A DNA stretch of 34,257 nucleotides from Clostridium sp. (GTDB lineage Bacteria; Bacillota_A; Clostridia; Lachnospirales; Lachnospiraceae): contig JAMPAW010000011.1 of NCBI GenBank assembly GCA_023666975.1, positions 1-34,257 of the forward strand, given 5' to 3'. This document shows positions 32,239 to 34,257 of this stretch, piece after piece; within the stretch, counting starts at the first letter, position 1, and each line of letters starts with the position of its first letter. A program made the position numbers and the translations under genes. The notes beneath the pieces are model-generated. The model saw only the letters and a program-made list of their open reading frames with translations, was not told where the DNA came from and ran no database searches.

Positions 32239-34190
32239 TCTTTCACTTCCTCATCTGGCTGCTCCGACGGAACCTCAGTCTGTTCCTCCTCCGAACCAGC
32301 CTCAGCCGCTGCAGTACTCTCCGTTTCTCCGTCAGCCTGACCACTCGGATTTTCGGTATTGGAGGTTTCCGGTATAACCGTGTCCAAATCCACAAGCGGA
32401 TACTGGCTTACATATTCTCCGAGAACCTGCACATATTCATAATTTGACAATGAATTGATTGCCATTGCCTGCTCGACGGTGATTCCGTACTGCGTCGCCA
32501 GAACATTTTGAATCTGGCCAAAGGAATAATCCAAATCAGCGACAATGCCCAGCTCCACCGCCTCATCATAATGCTCATAGTATTTGCCCACTCCCCGGAG
32601 CAGAGAATCCAATGCTTTTTCCTGAAAGCCCAGCCGGATATTGTTCTGGAAAGCTTCATAAAGCCGTTCAACATACATCACCGTATAAATGCGGTCCTTT
32701 AAGTCCTGGTCATCTTCTTTGACCTCTACACCTTTAATCTCGTCATATGCTCTGTGATATCTACGGTTTGCAAAATAATCCGTTGCCTTTTTTATCGCCT
32801 GCGAATAATCAAAATTATTCAATCCAAGATAATAGAGCAGAGCACCTCCGATAAAGACGGAAAAAATGAATATCGTCATCGGACGGTTCAGCTGTTTTTC
32901 CGGTTCGGCATTGGCTTCCTCTTCCGCTTTGCGTTCCGCTTTTTTCTGCGCCTTCACTCTCTGCTTCTCGTCATTTTCTTTTTGCTTTTGGCTGTTCTTC
33001 AGACTCTTCTCTGCTTTAGCCGCCTCTTTCTTTTCCTGTTTTGCCTGTTTAGCCGCCTCTTTCTTGGCTCTTTTTGCCTCTTTCTTGGCGTCGATTGCAG
33101 CTAACTCCTCCTCCGACAAAATGTCGTCTTCATCTGGGTCACCAAAGAGAATCTGCATAAAGGTTTTCTTTCCGTTGTCGGCAGGTTTCTCCGGCAGTTC
33201 TGCAATATCCTCCAATTCCGGATTCTCCGGCACACTTCCCTCTGAGGTCTCTGCCTGTTCGGTATTCCCGTCCGAATCGTCCATATCCAACAGAGAAAAC
33301 AGGTCGTCCATCGGATCACCTTCGGCAGATGCCTGCGCCGTATCCGTCTCCAAAGCAGACAGGACATCTTCGGCTTCCTTTTCCGTAGACGAAGAATCCA
33401 TGCTCTCTGGAGGTAAAGAATCCGTACTCTCCGAAGAAGCCGATTCCGGCTCTTCTGTCATGCTGTCTAAGAGACGGTTCAACTCCTCCTGGGTCATTAT
33501 ATCATCACCTGCTCCCGCATCATCGCCGCCAGCCTCCGTTTCGGTTTCTTCATTCTGCTCCTGCTGTCCCAAATCCAAAATATCCGCCAAAGAGTCCTCT
33601 TTCTCGGCCGGCTCCTCTAATAAGCTGTCCAAAAACTGATCCGTGTCAAAATCATCTTCATTCAGACTGTCATTCAGCGGTTCCGGCACATTGTCCTGTA
33701 CGGAATTATCCTTATCCGCATCCGGCTGCTCTGATTGTCCGGTTTTGTCTGCCACATTTTCTTCCTGTGCCGCAGACTCCGCCTGCTCGGTATGGAAAGA
33801 ATCTGCTATTTCCAAATCTCCCTCAAAATCCTTTAGCAGGTCTTGCAAATCGTCCGTTTCAATATCCTCGTCCAATTTGGTCATATCCAAATCATCAAAA
33901 TCAATATCCGAAAAATCCATATCGCCCATATCCAAATCCGCCATGTTTTCCAGCTTGTCCAGCTCTTCCATCTGATCTTCGGAAAACGTCAAGTCATTTT
34001 CTAATGCCGTTAAATCTGCATCACGCTCCAAATCCATATTAAACAAATCCTCACTGGACATGGCATTTTTTTCCATGTGTTGTTTTCTTTCCATTGCCAT
34101 CTGATTGTCTAGTTCGTCTTCAATTGTGCGATCAATCTCCTTATCCAGCGAAACCTCATTTAAAAGATTATCAAGATAATTTTCATCCAT
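32235..34190 (-). CDS. Large acidic single-pass membrane protein of unknown function
   Basis: The 651-residue protein is sharply segmented by charge. Residues 1-365 are very acidic and low complexity, with repeated short leucine motifs (e.g. near 7-13, 114-124, 185-194, 236-246 and 295-303). A Lys/Ala-rich, probably helical stretch covers about 368-424. One membrane helix (about 437-456) follows. A helical, TPR-like domain (about 459-610, with YFANRRYHRAYDEIKGVEV) precedes an acidic Glu/Ser-rich tail. The acidic part would be cytoplasmic, the C-terminal domain outside. GAGGTG precedes the ATG. It overlaps hisH by 4 nt. The N-terminal motifs resemble protein-docking motifs; function unknown. 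Confidence 0.75.
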   Translation of the reverse strand: MDENYLDNLLNEVSLDKEIDRTIEDELDNQMAMERKQHMEKNAMSSEDLFNMDLERDADLTALENDLTFSEDQMEELDKLENMADLDMGDMDFSDIDFDDLDMTKLDEDIETDDLQDLLKDFEGDLEIADSFHTEQAESAAQEENVADKTGQSEQPDADKDNSVQDNVPEPLNDSLNEDDFDTDQFLDSLLEEPAEKEDSLADILDLGQQEQNEETETEAGGDDAGAGDDIMTQEELNRLLDSMTEEPESASSESTDSLPPESMDSSSTEKEAEDVLSALETDTAQASAEGDPMDDLFSLLDMDDSDGNTEQAETSEGSVPENPELEDIAELPEKPADNGKKTFMQILFGDPDEDDILSEEELAAIDAKKEAKRAKKEAAKQAKQEKKEAAKAEKSLKNSQKQKENDEKQRVKAQKKAERKAEEEANAEPEKQLNRPMTIFIFSVFIGGALLYYLGLNNFDYSQAIKKATDYFANRRYHRAYDEIKGVEVKEDDQDLKDRIYTVMYVERLYEAFQNNIRLGFQEKALDSLLRGVGKYYEHYDEAVELGIVADLDYSFGQIQNVLATQYGITVEQAMAINSLSNYEYVQVLGEYVSQYPLVDLDTVIPETSNTENPSGQADGETESTAAAEAGSEEEQTEVPSEQPDEEVKE

Positions 34191-34216
34191 AAAGACACCT
34201 CGTTCTATCTATATTC

Positions 34217-34230
34217 ATTGTTTTAACAAT
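34217..34230. promoter_or_regulatory. Small inverted repeat upstream of the acidic protein gene
   Basis: ATTGTT (34217-34222) and AACAAT (34225-34230) flank a 2-bp centre about 25 bp upstream of the start codon. A TTTACA at 34234-34239 on the minus strand may be a -35 box, but no convincing -10 was found. Possible operator. Confidence 0.3.
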
Positions 34231-34257
34231 AAACTGTAAACAAACATAGTTATTTTA

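Noticed and set aside
32866..33639. Long Ser-rich open frame on the plus strand
   Set aside because: It is the antisense shadow of the acidic, low-complexity N-terminal part of the minus-strand gene; Glu/Asp/Lys codons read as Ser/Phe/Leu on the other strand. No ribosome binding site.

Overview
The window is a stretch of chromosome from a low-to-mid-GC, endospore-forming Firmicute. It most resembles the Lachnospiraceae (Clostridia); that placement is inferred from gene order and protein style, with no database search. Several Bacillus-type neighbourhoods can be recognised: spoIIM-xerD, recA-recX-rny, rsmD-coaD beside tmcAL-ylbJ, rpmB / asp23-like / fakA / recG, and a DUF2953 gene followed by gerW. 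Most genes lie on the minus strand. I see no tRNA, rRNA, CRISPR array or prophage.

Left end (1-4465): a structured intergenic repeat, an IS110-family element with long structured non-coding flanks, then aroC on the plus strand. A perfect 18-bp bidirectional terminator separates aroC from a minus-strand secreted CAP-domain protein with wall-binding repeats. A second, shorter copy of the intergenic repeat lies upstream of that gene.

4466-10440: a minus-strand operon encodes an ABC ATPase, a GldF/GldG-like fused permease and a second wall-binding-repeat protein whose CAP domain looks degenerate. Before it lie xerD, with its own promoter, and a probable spoIIM.

10441-18760: rny has a short hairpin-rich leader. 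recX-recA is driven by a strong promoter with a LexA-type box. Divergent from recA, tmcAL and ylbJ run on the plus strand and converge on the minus-strand operon rsmD, coaD and a coiled-coil protein.

18761-24720: a minus-strand operon of an Asp23-like gene, fakA, recG and a GH5 cellulase lipoprotein. rpmB diverges from it.

24940-34257: a long, closely packed minus-strand run. It encodes a large acidic membrane protein, HisH, HisF, a GNAT acetyltransferase, a lipoprotein, a LysM protein, a rhomboid-like protein with a zinc-knuckle tail, two proteins of unknown function, a DUF2953 protein, GerW and an uncatalogued 46-residue membrane protein. GerW, DUF2953 and LysM suggest a link to sporulation or the envelope.

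The most interesting signals are four: the IS110 flanks, which read like a bridge-RNA locus with a split promoter; the paired interrupted repeat; the repeated Leu-Leu motifs in the acidic protein; and the unknown gene cluster beside gerW.
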